DNA of 64,000 nucleotides from positions 3,410,001-3,474,000 of the forward strand of contig NZ_CP134146.1 in the NCBI RefSeq assembly GCF_031583575.1, read 5' to 3'. Numbering within the stretch: the first letter of the stretch is position 1; every line of letters starts with the position of its first letter. The position numbers were made by a program, and so were the translations under genes. The DNA comes from Thalassotalea nanhaiensis. GTDB lineage: Bacteria > Pseudomonadota > Gammaproteobacteria > Enterobacterales > Alteromonadaceae. Positions 1 through 9,567 of this stretch are shown here, piece by piece. The notes under the pieces are model-generated. The model ran no database searches. It saw only the letters and a program-made list of their open reading frames with translations, and was not told where the DNA came from.

Positions 1-1564
1 GAAAACCAAGTGGACAGAGAATGGTGAAGACAAGTCAGTTACTGCACCTATGTCTCTAGTAATTACCGCTTTTGGTCGTGTAGAAGATATTCGTAAAACT
101 GTTACTCCACAGCTACGCACTGACAAAGGCGATAGCCGCATTGTTGCCATTGACCTTTCTAAAGGCAAAAATCGCCTAGGTGGTTCATGTATCGCTCAGG
201 TTTATAAGCAACTAGGTCAAAATACACCAGACGTAGATAGCCCAGAAACATTGAAGAACTTCTTTATTGCAATGCAACGTTTAGTACGTGAAGAAAAACT
301 TCTTGCTTATCATGATCGCTCTGACGGTGGTTTATTTACTACCGTTGCTGAAATGGCATTTGCCGGTCACACTGGTGTTGATATCGACATTTCAAAACTT
401 GCGGGTGATGATTTAAGCGTATTATTTAATGAAGAGCTTGGTGCTGTAATTCAAATTCGTGAAGACGACGTTGATGCTGTTCATGCACTAATTGATGAAC
501 TTGGTATTACTGATTGCTTCACTGATATTGGCCGAATTAACAATGAAGACGTTATTCGTTTCAGCCGTGATGGTGAAGAAGTACTAGCAAATTCTCGTAC
601 CTACTACCGTACGGTTTGGGCTGAAACTACGTTTAAGATGCAGTCTTTACGTGATAACCCAGATTGTGCAGAGCAAGAGCATGCGCTTAAGTTCGACACT
701 GAAGATCCTGGTTTAAACACTGAACTAACATTTGATCTTAACGAAGACATAGTTAGCGATCTTATTGCTAAAGATGCAGTAGATGAAACGAACCCTAAAG
801 TTGCAATTTTACGTGAGCAAGGTGTTAACTCTCATGTTGAGATGGCAGCAGCATTTGACCGCGCTGGTTTCTTAACTATTGATGTACACATGTCTGACAT
901 TTTAGGCGGCCGTGTTGATTTAGCCGACTTTAAAGGCTTGGTTGCTTGTGGTGGTTTCTCTTACGGTGACGTACTAGGTGCTGGCGAAGGTTGGGCTAAG
1001 TCAATCTTGTTCCACGACGATGTTCGTGAAATGTTCCGCACATTCTTCCACCGTGAAGATACGTTCTCACTAGGTGTATGTAATGGTTGTCAGATGCTTT
1101 CTAACTTAAAAGAAATCATCCCTGGCAGTGAATTATGGCCACACTTTGTACAGAACAAATCAGAGCGTTTTGAAGCACGTTTCTCATTAGTTGAAATTCA
1201 AGAATCACCATCTATCTTCTTTAAAGGTATGGAAGGTTCACGTATGCCAATTGCTGTGTCTCACGGTGAAGGTCATGCAGAATTTAAATCTGAAGAAGCG
1301 ATTGGCGCAGCTAACGATTCAGGCACAGTATCAGCACGTTATGTTGACAACTATGGTCAAGTTACTGAAACATACCCATCAAACCCTAACGGTTCACCAG
1401 ATGGTATTACTTCACTAACTACTACCGACGGTCGTGTAACAATTATGATGCCACATCCTGAACGTGTATTTAGAACGGTTGCTAACTCTTGGCACCCGGA
1501 TGAGTGGTTAGAAGATTCTCCATGGGTGAGAATGTTCCGTAACGCACGTAAATTTGTTGGTTAA
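1..1564 (+). CDS. purL: Phosphoribosylformylglycinamidine synthase, C-terminal part (5' end outside window)
   Basis: This is the C-terminal two-fifths of PurL (FGAM synthase), which makes FGAM from FGAR, glutamine and ATP in purine synthesis. The reading frame is open from base 2, upstream of the first internal ATG at 50, so the gene is cut by the window edge and is not short in itself. The last ~260 residues are the class I glutamine amidotransferase domain. The nucleophile cysteine lies in GVCNGCQ (about base 1074), and the downstream His/Glu pair is in PHPERV close to the end. The preceding part is the second AIRS-like ATP-binding half. A strong terminator follows 32 bases after the stop. 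The assignment is certain; only the missing N-terminus cannot be assessed. Confidence 0.97.
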   Translation, partial: KTKWTENGEDKSVTAPMSLVITAFGRVEDIRKTVTPQLRTDKGDSRIVAIDLSKGKNRLGGSCIAQVYKQLGQNTPDVDSPETLKNFFIAMQRLVREEKLLAYHDRSDGGLFTTVAEMAFAGHTGVDIDISKLAGDDLSVLFNEELGAVIQIREDDVDAVHALIDELGITDCFTDIGRINNEDVIRFSRDGEEVLANSRTYYRTVWAETTFKMQSLRDNPDCAEQEHALKFDTEDPGLNTELTFDLNEDIVSDLIAKDAVDETNPKVAILREQGVNSHVEMAAAFDRAGFLTIDVHMSDILGGRVDLADFKGLVACGGFSYGDVLGAGEGWAKSILFHDDVREMFRTFFHREDTFSLGVCNGCQMLSNLKEIIPGSELWPHFVQNKSERFEARFSLVEIQESPSIFFKGMEGSRMPIAVSHGEGHAEFKSEEAIGAANDSGTVSARYVDNYGQVTETYPSNPNGSPDGITSLTTTDGRVTIMMPHPERVFRTVANSWHPDEWLEDSPWVRMFRNARKFVG

Positions 1565-1595
1565 GCAATAAGTCGACAATCCATCATCCTGATGT

Positions 1596-1623
1596 AAAAA
1601 AGGCGCCGATTGGCGCCTTTTTT
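1596..1623. terminator. Rho-independent terminator after purL
   Basis: A perfect 12-bp stem closes a GATT loop, with the GC core GGCGCC on each arm and A6/T6 tails. It sits 32 bases after the purL stop. The T tract on the + strand fits purL termination, and the A tract means it could also work on the other strand. Confidence 0.9.
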
Positions 1624-1719
1624 GATGCTAAAATACCCGAGTTAACCATTCATATTGTTGGATGAAAGTGTATTTTTCTTAAATTGAGTAGAACTGCAAT
1701 TCGCTCTTTTTGCTTTTGC

Positions 1720-1803
1720 TTACTTTTTCTTTTTAGATGCTTTTGATGCAACAAAGATAACTATCATCACTACAACTATTACACCGAACGTTGACCATGT
1801 CAT
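1720..1803 (-). CDS. Putative 27-residue single-pass membrane peptide
   Basis: This is a short leftward reading frame of 27 codons. The peptide starts MTWSTFG, continues with a run of about 12 hydrophobic residues (I, V, M, F), and ends in a strongly basic tail (SKASKKKK). That is the layout of a tiny inner-membrane protein with its C-terminus in the cytoplasm. A clear ribosome site (GAGGT) lies 9 bases upstream of the ATG on the minus strand. No family is recognised. It lies alone between purL and a rightward sugar dehydrogenase gene. The ribosome site and the non-random composition support a real gene, but it is short enough that chance cannot be excluded. Confidence 0.5.
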   Translation of the reverse strand: MTWSTFGVIVVVMIVIFVASKASKKKK

Positions 1804-1989
1804 AACATATACCTCAAAATTAACTTCCGCTTACCGCTGTTTGCTGCCGCTAGGCTTTACTTAAATTACGTTATTTTCCTTACCAACACAAACCTATAAA
1901 TAGCTGAGTTAATTTAACTGAGTTTAGTTTTCAATTACGACGGAATTGACTATTATGGTCAAGGTCTACTCTATAAATAAAGAAACACT

Positions 1990-3126
1990 ATGTCACTGAT
2001 ACGAAAAACTCTTTTACCTTTAATCGCTTGCTTTGCATTTACTCCATTTTTGGCAAACTCTTTTGATAAGAGTGAAATACAAATGAGTAAATCAAGTCAA
2101 AAGTTTAATGCGCAGCTATACATCGAAGATTCTGGGATACCTTGGGGAATGGCTTGGTTACCCAATGGCGACTTGTTAATTACTATGCGCGGTGGTGAGT
2201 TAAAAGTAGTTAAGCAAGGAAAACTCAAAGCTGAAGAAATTGCCGGCTTGCCAGATATCGAAGTAGGCAGTCAAGGCGGTTTGCTTGATATAGTTTTACA
2301 TCCTGACTATGCCAACAATGGCTGGATTTATATGTCTTATGCCAAAGCTGACGGTAAAGGAAATAAGAGCACCGCCATCATGCGCGCTAAATTAAAAGGT
2401 ATGGCGTTAACACAGCAAGAACATATCTATGTTGCTAACGCCTACAGCGATAAAGGTGTTCACTTTGGCAGTCGGTTAGCATTTGATAATCAGGGCTTTT
2501 TGTATTTCTCTATTGGTGACAGAGGGCAAAGAGATGTTAATCCGCAAGATATTAGTCGTGATGCCGGTAAAGTATATCGATTGCATGCGGATGGCCGCAT
2601 TCCTGCTGACAACCCATTTGTTGACAATAACCTTTCTAAAAAAGCTATTTACTCCTATGGACACAGAAACCCTCAAGGTATGGCAAAACATCCTGTCACA
2701 GGTGAAATTTGGACTCATGAACACGGACCTCGCGGCGGCGATGAAGTTAATATCATTGGCAAAAGTAAAAATTATGGCTGGCCAGAAATTAGCTACGGTA
2801 TTAACTACTCAGGCACATCATTTACCGACTTAACCGAAAAGGAAGGCATGGAGCAGCCGTTGTGGTACTGGGACCCATCAATAGCGCCATCGGGCATGGT
2901 GTTTGTTACCAGTGATAAATACCCTCAATGGCAGGGGAATGTGCTTATAGGCTCATTGAAGTTTGGTTATGTGGTGATGTTAACGTTGGATGGCAATAAC
3001 GTTGTGAAACAAGAGATAGTTAAAGATAAGCTTACTCGTGTTAGGAACATTAAACAGGGTCCAGATGGTTACATTTACGTTGCTGTTGATGGGCAAGGAA
3101 TTTATAAATTAGTACCTGAAACGTAA
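1990..3126 (+). CDS. PQQ-dependent aldose/glucose dehydrogenase-like beta-propeller protein, exported
   Basis: A 378-residue protein of the soluble glucose/sorbosone dehydrogenase family (GSDH; the E. coli homologue is the aldose dehydrogenase YliI, about 370 residues). Residues 1-24 form a Sec signal peptide ending near LANS, so it should act in the periplasm. Family signatures visible are GVHFGSRLAFD (about residue 155), the PQQ-contact segment GHRNPQGMA (about 225) and HEHGPRGGDEVN (about 244). In this family the enzyme oxidises aldose sugars at C1 with PQQ as cofactor. No PQQ synthesis genes lie in the window, so the cofactor may be made elsewhere or scavenged. It stands alone, with a terminator after it. 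Substrate is unknown. Confidence 0.85.
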   Translation: MSLIRKTLLPLIACFAFTPFLANSFDKSEIQMSKSSQKFNAQLYIEDSGIPWGMAWLPNGDLLITMRGGELKVVKQGKLKAEEIAGLPDIEVGSQGGLLDIVLHPDYANNGWIYMSYAKADGKGNKSTAIMRAKLKGMALTQQEHIYVANAYSDKGVHFGSRLAFDNQGFLYFSIGDRGQRDVNPQDISRDAGKVYRLHADGRIPADNPFVDNNLSKKAIYSYGHRNPQGMAKHPVTGEIWTHEHGPRGGDEVNIIGKSKNYGWPEISYGINYSGTSFTDLTEKEGMEQPLWYWDPSIAPSGMVFVTSDKYPQWQGNVLIGSLKFGYVVMLTLDGNNVVKQEIVKDKLTRVRNIKQGPDGYIYVAVDGQGIYKLVPET

Positions 3127-3201
3127 TTTCTTTGATAAGGGAAACCTACCGAATTATTTAAGTCGTTTTAGCGCTGTTAAATAAGCTAAATATTAGGCAT
3201 A

Positions 3202-3227
3202 AAAAAACCACCCATAGGTGGTTTTTT
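3202..3227. terminator. Bidirectional terminator between sugar dehydrogenase and lysS
   Basis: Stem AAAAAACCACC / GGTGGTTTTTT with a CATA loop lies between two convergent genes. Both strands have a T run after the stem, so it can end the rightward dehydrogenase transcript and the leftward dsbC-recJ-prfB-lysS transcript. Confidence 0.85.
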
Positions 3228-3247
3228 CAATTTACTGTCATCACAAT

Positions 3248-4786
3248 TTATTCAGCAACAGGACGCATGTGCGGGAACAAGATCACGTCTTTAATTGTTG
3301 GTGAGTCAGTAAATAACATCACTAAACGGTCAATACCAATGCCTTCACCAGCTGTCGGTGGTAAACCATACTCTAGAGCTGTGATGTAATCTTCATCAAA
3401 GTGCATTGCTTCATCATCGCCAGCATCTTTTTCTTCAACTTGCTTTTTAAAGCGAGCAGCTTGATCTTCAGCGTCGTTAAGCTCAGAGAAACCATTTGCT
3501 AGTTCACGGCCACCAACGAAGAATTCGAAACGGTCAGTGATAAATGAATTTTCATCGTTACGACGAGCAAGTGGTGATACTTCCCATGGGTATTCTGTAA
3601 TGAATGTAGGTTGGTCAAGCATATGTTCAGCAACTTCTTCGAAGATTTCACATAAGTACTTACCAGGGCCCCAAACGTTTTTACCTTCAGGCTCTTTAAC
3701 GCCAACTTGTTTAGCAATCGCTTTAAGCTCTTCGAATCGACCTTCAGGATCTTTAATCACAGCCGCATCTAAATGAGGACCATGTTTGATGATGGCATCC
3801 ATCATTGATAAACGCTCAAACGGTTGACCAAAATCGTAGAACTTCTCTTCAGTTACTTCACCTTCAGCATTTTTCACTGTGTTACGAATAACAGGGTTAC
3901 CCATAACGTTTTCAGCAAGAGTACGAAGCATGTCTTCGGTAAGATTCATTAAGTCGTTGTAATCTGCATACGCTTGGTAGAATTCAATCATTGTGAATTC
4001 TGGATTATGACGAGTTGATAAACCCTCATTACGGAAGTTACGGTTAATTTCGAATACTTTTTCAAAACCACCAACCACTAAACGCTTAAGGTAAAGTTCT
4101 GGTGCAATACGCAAGAACATATCAATGTCTAATGCATTGTGAAATGTTTCAAATGGCTTAGCTGTAGCACCGCCAGGGATAACTTGCAGCATTGGCGTTT
4201 CAACTTCCATGAAACCACGTTCGGTCAAGAAGTTACGAATGCCACTAACAATTTGTGAACGCACTTGGAATGTATCGCGAGTTTTCTCGTTTATGATCAA
4301 ATCAACGTAACGTTGACGGTACTTCATTTCTTGATCTGATAAACCGTGGAATTTTTCAGGTAGTGGACGTAATGATTTCGTTAATAAAGAATACTCTTCC
4401 ATATTCACGTATAAATCGCCTTTACCTGATTTATGCAATACACCTTTAACACCGATGATGTCACCGATATCTAATAAGCCCCAACGTGCTTTAATATCTT
4501 TTTGTACGGCTTTTTCAGCATAGGCTTGAATACGACCAGACATATCTTGTAAAACTAAGAAAGGACCACGTTTAGCCATAACACGACCAGCAACAGCATA
4601 AGTTACTTGTAATTCTTCCAGCTCTTCTTTGGTTTTCTCACCATGTTCAGCTTGAATATCGGCAGCGTAATGCTCACGATTAAAGTCATTAGGGTGGCCA
4701 TTAGCTGGGCAGTTTTCACGAATGTTATCTAATTTACCGCGACGTTCAGCGATTAATTTGTTTTCGTCTTTAGCTTGTTCTGTCAT
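3248..4786 (-). CDS. lysS: Lysyl-tRNA synthetase, class II
   Basis: A 512-residue class II lysyl-tRNA synthetase, close to the usual ~505. It charges tRNA-Lys in the cytoplasm. The N-terminal third is the OB-fold anticodon-binding domain. The catalytic core shows motif 2 ([14 protein letters not shown], about residue 265) and motif 3 ([11 protein letters not shown], about residue 487). It lies 24 bases downstream of prfB on the same strand, the conserved prfB-lysS pair of gammaproteobacteria, and is the last gene before the terminator at 3202-3227. Nothing unusual was seen. Confidence 0.97.
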   Translation of the reverse strand: MTEQAKDENKLIAERRGKLDNIRENCPANGHPNDFNREHYAADIQAEHGEKTKEELEELQVTYAVAGRVMAKRGPFLVLQDMSGRIQAYAEKAVQKDIKARWGLLDIGDIIGVKGVLHKSGKGDLYVNMEEYSLLTKSLRPLPEKFHGLSDQEMKYRQRYVDLIINEKTRDTFQVRSQIVSGIRNFLTERGFMEVETPMLQVIPGGATAKPFETFHNALDIDMFLRIAPELYLKRLVVGGFEKVFEINRNFRNEGLSTRHNPEFTMIEFYQAYADYNDLMNLTEDMLRTLAENVMGNPVIRNTVKNAEGEVTEEKFYDFGQPFERLSMMDAIIKHGPHLDAAVIKDPEGRFEELKAIAKQVGVKEPEGKNVWGPGKYLCEIFEEVAEHMLDQPTFITEYPWEVSPLARRNDENSFITDRFEFFVGGRELANGFSELNDAEDQAARFKKQVEEKDAGDDEAMHFDEDYITALEYGLPPTAGEGIGIDRLVMLFTDSPTIKDVILFPHMRPVAE

Positions 4787-4810
4787 TTTAATTTCTCAGT
4801 ATTAAATATC

Positions 4811-5909
4811 TTAAAGGCCAAACTTTAAGCTGGCTTCAATAAATTGGTCTAAACTGCCGTCAAGTACCGATTGCGTGTTACGCGACTCAACCCCAGTTCT
4901 TAAATCTTTAATGCGACTATCGTCAAGTACGTATGAACGAATTTGACTGCCCCAACCGATATCAGACTTGCCATCTTCAAGGGCTTGTTTATCGGCATTT
5001 TGTTTTTGCATTTCTAGCTCAAACAATTTCGCTTTTAATAGCTTCATTGCCGTTGCTCTATTCTTATGTTGCGAGCGATCCGCCTGACAACTCACCACCG
5101 CATTAGTCGGAACATGAGTAATACGAATTGCCGAGTCTGTTTTGTTAACATGCTGACCACCAGCACCTGATGCTCTGAATGTATCAATACGCAAATCTGC
5201 TGGATTGATATCAATTTCAATATCATCATCAATTTCAGGATAAACAAATGCAGAAGCAAATGATGTATGACGTTTACCACTTGAATCAAAAGGTGATTTA
5301 CGAACTAAGCGATGAACACCAGTTTCTGTACGTAACCAACCGTAGGCATATTCACCTGAAAACTTAATGGTACAGCCTTTAATACCAGCCACATCACCAT
5401 CAGTTTCTTCTAATACTTCAACTTTAAAGCCATGAGAGTCACCCCAACGTAAAAACATACGCTGGATCATTTGTGCCCAATCTTGTGCTTCAGTGCCGCC
5501 ACTACCCGACTGAATATCAAGATAACAATTATTGCTATCTTGCTCACCAGAAAACATGCGACGAAATTCAAGTTTCGCTAACTGAGCTTCTAAACCGGCA
5601 ATTTCTTCAGTTGCATCAGTTAATGTTTCTTCATCTTCTTCTTCAACAGCAAGTTCAATTAACTCAAGTGCGTCTTCACAACCACTATCCATATCATCGA
5701 TAGTTTTTACAATAAGCTCTAATGATGAACGCTCTTTACCCAAAGCTTGTGCTCGCTCAGGTTCGTTCCATACATCAGGAAGTTCTAATTCACGATTAAC
5801 TTCGGTTAAACGCTCTGCTTTTTGGTCATAGTCAAAGGTACCCCCGAAGCACATCGGTGCGTTCGCGAATGTCTTTGATTTGGTTATGTAAAGGATTGAC
5901 TTCAAACAT
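4811..5909 (-). CDS. prfB: Peptide chain release factor 2, made by programmed +1 frameshift
   Basis: RF2 recognises UAA and UGA stop codons. The product is 365 residues if translation starts at the ATG at 5909 and shifts +1 at codon 25, exactly the E. coli layout. The zero frame begins MFEVNP and meets an in-frame UGA as codon 26; the main frame continues [10 protein letters not shown] reading that begins at the TTG at 5905 gives an open frame but a nonsense N-terminus, so it is not the real start. The SPF tripeptide (about residue 205) that reads the stop codon and the GGQ motif that triggers hydrolysis (about residue 250) are both present. It lies between recJ and lysS as in E. coli. It is autoregulated: low RF2 favours the frameshift. 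Confidence 0.96.
5831..5845 (-). promoter_or_regulatory. prfB: prfB +1 programmed frameshift signal
   Basis: Read on the minus strand, the site is GGGGG TAC CTT TGA C. It has an internal Shine-Dalgarno-like G run three bases before the CUU slippery codon, then the UGA stop with the poor context C. Spacing and codon number (CUU is codon 25) match the classic RF2 recoding site. Confidence 0.95.
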
Positions 5910-6007
5910 CAATAAAAACTTAGCTCAAAAACTTAGAAAAATAGTCGCGCATTGTAGCGTAATAACGCCTTACATAAAAGAGCTGAGCGTTATTTAATAC
6001 AGTACAT

Positions 6008-7729
6008 TTATACAGCCTCAATGTGATCAACCAAAAGCTGTACGGTTTGTTTACCCCTAAATTCGTTAATATCAAGTTTATAGGCTAAATGCACCCATTC
6101 ACATTGGTGGTTTGGCCAACACTTGATATCAACATTAAACGCAATAGCATCGATGGCCAAATCATCTATTTGCACCATAAGCTTTAAGTGTTTTTCACCA
6201 ACAATACGCTGTTGAATAACTTTAAACTGATTATCAAAAACGGGTTCAGGAAAGTTTTGCCCCCATGGGCCAGACTCTCGTAATAAGCTGGCAAACTCCA
6301 GGTTGAATGCATCTTTAGCGAGTTCTCCGTCAGATAATATTTTACCTTGCAGCATATCTGCGCTCAGCCATTTTTGCGCATAGTCATTAAGTAACTGTTG
6401 AAATTGACCAAAGTTGGCTTTGTTAATCGACAGCCCCGCGGCCATTGCATGGCCACCAAATTTTAAAATTAAGTTGGGGTGTTGCGAGTCAATATGCTCG
6501 AGTAAATCACGTATATGCAAACCAGGAATTGAGCGTGCTGAGCCCTTTATTTCATCATCGCTTCCACTGGCAAAGACAACAGTTGGCCGATGAAACTTTT
6601 CTTTTAATCTCCCCGCTACAATACCAATAACACCTTGATGCCAATCATCCTGAAATAAGGCTAACGCAGAGGGTAAATTATCTTCTTCTAAATTAAGTTT
6701 CTTGAGTACGTTTTCAGCTTCAAGCTGCATGCCATGTTCAATTTCTCGACGAGTTTTATTCAAATCATCAAGATCTTTGGCCATAACCCTAGCGTTATTT
6801 AAATCAGTTTCTAGCAAACATTGAATTCCCAGTCCCATATCATCTAAACGGCCCGCCGCATTTAGCCGCGGTCCTAAGCCAAAACCAAAATCACTGGCAA
6901 CCATTTTTTGCTGATTTTTACCGGCGATTTCAATCAACGCTTGAATACCAGGACGGGTTGCCCCTGCTCGTATACGCTTTAACCCCTGTGCAACTAAAAT
7001 TCGGTTATTTTGATCCAAACTAACCACATCAGCAACGGTCCCTAAGGCAACTAAGTCAAGGAGTTGTGCCAAATTTGGTTCAGGTATTTGCTTCTCAGTA
7101 AACCAGTCATTATTGCGCATGGTTTGACGCAGTGCGGCCATTAAATAAAAGGCGACACCTACACCAGCAAGCGCTTTACTTGGAAAAGTACAGCCATGTT
7201 GATTCGGATTAACAATGGCGTCTGCATTGGGTAATTCATTACCCGGCAAATGGTGATCAGTAACAATTACCGTACAACCGAACTCTTTCGCTTTTGCCAC
7301 ACCGGCTATACAACTAATGCCGTTATCGACAGTAACAATTACTTGCGCTCCCTTAGCTACGGCTATTTCACTAATTTCAGGGGTTAAACCATAGCCATAT
7401 TCAAAGCGATTGGGCACAATAAAATCATGGTTAGTCGAGCCAAGCAACCTTAAACCATCCATCATCAACGCCGTAGATGTGGCACCATCGGCATCAAAAT
7501 CACCCACTACGATAATGCGTTTATTATCTTTAACTGCGCTAAACAGCAATTCACAAGCACTGTCTAACCCCAGTAATTGTGACGGCTTGAGCATACTTGC
7601 TGCCCCCTGTTCCAATTCATTGGGCAGGGTAATACCACGAGAGGCATATATTTGCTTTAGTACAGGGTGTAGGTGTGCTGGTAATGCCGACGTGTCGCAA
7701 TGTTCTCTACGACTTATTTGCTTGTCCAT
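6008..7729 (-). CDS. recJ: Single-stranded-DNA-specific 5'-3' exonuclease RecJ
   Basis: A 573-residue protein matching RecJ (E. coli 577), which degrades 5'-ended single strands in RecFOR recombination, mismatch repair and base excision. DHH-phosphoesterase motifs are visible: the metal-binding segment GDFDADGATS (about residue 76), the VTDHHLPG motif (about residue 157), and the DHHA1 glycine motif KFGGHAMAAGL (about residue 425). It lies in the dsbC-recJ-prfB-lysS order known from enterobacteria. A terminator-like hairpin separates it from dsbC, so it probably has its own promoter or depends on read-through. The ribosome site before the chosen ATG is weak. Confidence 0.95.
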   Translation of the reverse strand: MDKQISRREHCDTSALPAHLHPVLKQIYASRGITLPNELEQGAASMLKPSQLLGLDSACELLFSAVKDNKRIIVVGDFDADGATSTALMMDGLRLLGSTNHDFIVPNRFEYGYGLTPEISEIAVAKGAQVIVTVDNGISCIAGVAKAKEFGCTVIVTDHHLPGNELPNADAIVNPNQHGCTFPSKALAGVGVAFYLMAALRQTMRNNDWFTEKQIPEPNLAQLLDLVALGTVADVVSLDQNNRILVAQGLKRIRAGATRPGIQALIEIAGKNQQKMVASDFGFGLGPRLNAAGRLDDMGLGIQCLLETDLNNARVMAKDLDDLNKTRREIEHGMQLEAENVLKKLNLEEDNLPSALALFQDDWHQGVIGIVAGRLKEKFHRPTVVFASGSDDEIKGSARSIPGLHIRDLLEHIDSQHPNLILKFGGHAMAAGLSINKANFGQFQQLLNDYAQKWLSADMLQGKILSDGELAKDAFNLEFASLLRESGPWGQNFPEPVFDNQFKVIQQRIVGEKHLKLMVQIDDLAIDAIAFNVDIKCWPNHQCEWVHLAYKLDINEFRGKQTVQLLVDHIEAV

Positions 7730-7843
7730 AAAGGGATCTTTTTAGAGTGGAATTGGTAATAGACTACCGTATTTGCTGCTTGAATTAAATGAGATTAAAT
7801 TGGAGTTTAAAATCGAATATACCTGCTATTAACTCGAAACAAT

Positions 7844-7873
7844 AAAAAAGGCGCCCAAATGGCGCCTATTTTA
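7844..7873 (-). terminator. Terminator between dsbC and recJ
   Basis: GGCGCC arms (7850-7855 and 7861-7866) with a 5-base loop are followed on the minus strand by a run of six T. It should end most dsbC transcripts before recJ, and it shares its GC core with the purL terminator. Confidence 0.8.
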
Positions 7874-7888
7874 AAAGCCAGTTAGATA

Positions 7889-8623
7889 CTAACCGGCTTT
7901 CTTCACTGAATAACTTTGAAAAATTTGCTGCATTTGCTCAGGCGTTTTATACCCTGGTAGCATCATGCCATCATCTAGCATAATTGCAGGCGTGCCCGAA
8001 ACACCAATTTTACGTCCAAAATCATATTGCTCAGCAACTGGTAATGCACACACCTTTTGCGCTACTTGTGCACCGCCTTTGGCGTTGGTCATTGCAGTTT
8101 GTTGATCGTCACTACACCATACGCTACGGATATCAGTGTATGATTGGCTTTGTATACCGCCACGAGGGAACGCTAAATAACGTACCGTAATACCTAAGTC
8201 GTTATAGCTACCCATTTGGTTGTGCAGTTTACGACAGTAACCACAGGTTAAGTCAGTGAAAACGGTCATTTGATATTTTTCATTTTTAGCAGGGAAAACA
8301 ATCATCGAACCTTCAAATTTTTCCATGCCATCAATGCGTACTTTAGCCAAACTTTCTTCAGTTAAGCTACTGATGCCGTCAGCAGAAATTTCGTACACTT
8401 TACCTTGAATTAAAAACTTACCATCAGCACTTGTATAAAACATGCCTTGGTTTGTAAATGCTTCGTATAAGTTTTCCATTTTAGAAGGGGCAACAGATTC
8501 AACTTGCAACCCTAATTTGGCTAAACTAGCTTTAATTTTTTCTTCGTTGTTTTCAACTGCTAGACTAGGCATTGCAACCAACATAAATGATGTTGTAACA
8601 ATGGCAATTAATTTTTTTAACAT
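7889..8623 (-). CDS. dsbC: Thiol:disulfide interchange protein DsbC (periplasmic disulfide isomerase)
   Basis: A 244-residue precursor starting MLKKLIAIV at 8623. An upstream in-frame start at 8704 would add 27 residues before the signal peptide, while the 8623 ATG has a GGAA ribosome site and gives a standard signal peptide ending near PSLA. The N-terminal DsbC dimerisation domain is followed by a thioredoxin fold. The active site is CGYC (about residue 120), and the cis-proline loop is SGTP near the C-terminus. It reshuffles wrong disulfides in the periplasm and is kept reduced by DsbD, which is not in this window. Its neighbours recJ and fldB are the usual ones, although xerD, present here in E. 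coli, is missing. Confidence 0.94.
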   Translation of the reverse strand: MLKKLIAIVTTSFMLVAMPSLAVENNEEKIKASLAKLGLQVESVAPSKMENLYEAFTNQGMFYTSADGKFLIQGKVYEISADGISSLTEESLAKVRIDGMEKFEGSMIVFPAKNEKYQMTVFTDLTCGYCRKLHNQMGSYNDLGITVRYLAFPRGGIQSQSYTDIRSVWCSDDQQTAMTNAKGGAQVAQKVCALPVAEQYDFGRKIGVSGTPAIMLDDGMMLPGYKTPEQMQQIFQSYSVKKAG

Positions 8624-8856
8624 AACTTCAGTTCCTAATATGCTTTCCGCGATAACTGTATTTATTGGCACTCTTGTGTAAATTGCAAGAGCATTGATAA
8701 ACAAGACCGGATTAAGGCGAGTAAAATTACTGGCTTATGCCATCAAATGCAAGGCAAACACATACTTTTGATAACTCTTTTGCCTAATTTTCCCAATATT
8801 GACATTTTATTTACTTATTATAGTTCATTTATCGTGATATTTAGCCGCATTACTAT

Positions 8857-8885
8857 TTAGCATCCGCTAAATTTTCTGTTAGAAT
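8857..8885 (+). promoter_or_regulatory. Candidate sigma-70 promoter for fldB
   Basis: TTAGCA (8857-8862), a 17-base spacer, and TAGAAT (8880-8885) stand 34 bases before the fldB ATG. Four and five of six positions match the sigma-70 consensus. The rest of the 296-base divergent dsbC-fldB gap shows no gene. Confidence 0.4.
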
Positions 8886-8919
8886 CGCGGGCAAATAAAG
8901 TACTGGAAATATCAACATA

Positions 8920-9444
8920 ATGAAAATCGGTTTGTTCTATGGTTCAACAACTTGCTATACCGAAATGGCGGCTGAAAAAATTCAGGCGGCTATGGGTGAA
9001 GATCTCGTTGAAATATTTAACATTAAAGATGTGTCATTAAGTGACTGTTTGCAATACGACATTATTATTTTTGGTATTTCTACTTGGGATTTTGGTGAAT
9101 TACAAGAAGATTGGGAATCAAGTTGGGATGATATTGCCAACTTGAATTTACAAGATAAAATTGTGGCTTTATTTGGTTTAGGCGACCAAGTTGGTTATGG
9201 GCAATGGTTTCAAGATGCGTTAGGCATGCTCCATGATCAAATCATTCCACAAGGCGCCAACGTTATTGGTTATTGGCCTAACCAAGGCTATGAATTTGAA
9301 GAGTCAAAAGCATTGACTGCCGATCAAGAGTATTTTGTAGGCTTGTCTATTGATGATGAAACTCAATATGAATTAACCGATGAACGCATTGACCAATGGT
9401 GCGAACAAATTCTTGAAGAAATTTCAGCGTTACTCTCTGACTAA
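8920..9444 (+). CDS. fldB: Flavodoxin FldB-like
   Basis: A 174-residue long-chain flavodoxin, an FMN electron carrier of the cytoplasm. The FMN phosphate-binding loop GLFYGSTTCYTE lies at residues 4-15. Aromatic flavin-stacking loops follow, STWDFGELQEDW (about residue 55) and GLGDQVGYGQWF (about residue 88). The STTCYTE form and the position beside dsbC-recJ favour FldB over FldA; in E. coli fldB lies next to xerD-dsbC-recJ. It is transcribed away from dsbC. Flavodoxins of this type can replace ferredoxin under iron limitation or oxidative stress. Confidence 0.88.
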   Translation: MKIGLFYGSTTCYTEMAAEKIQAAMGEDLVEIFNIKDVSLSDCLQYDIIIFGISTWDFGELQEDWESSWDDIANLNLQDKIVALFGLGDQVGYGQWFQDALGMLHDQIIPQGANVIGYWPNQGYEFEESKALTADQEYFVGLSIDDETQYELTDERIDQWCEQILEEISALLSD

Positions 9445-9567
9445 CTGCTATTACTGTAAAAAAGCGTAATAATTCAACTTGTTTGAAAAATATACGATAT
9501 AATTACGAAACAAATACGTACAAAGCGCGATAGCGCACTAACAAAAAACCTAAGGTAAATATAATCC

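Noticed and set aside
4811-5909. prfB as a frameshifted pseudogene
   Set aside because: The internal UGA is at the exact position of the known programmed recoding site with all signals kept.
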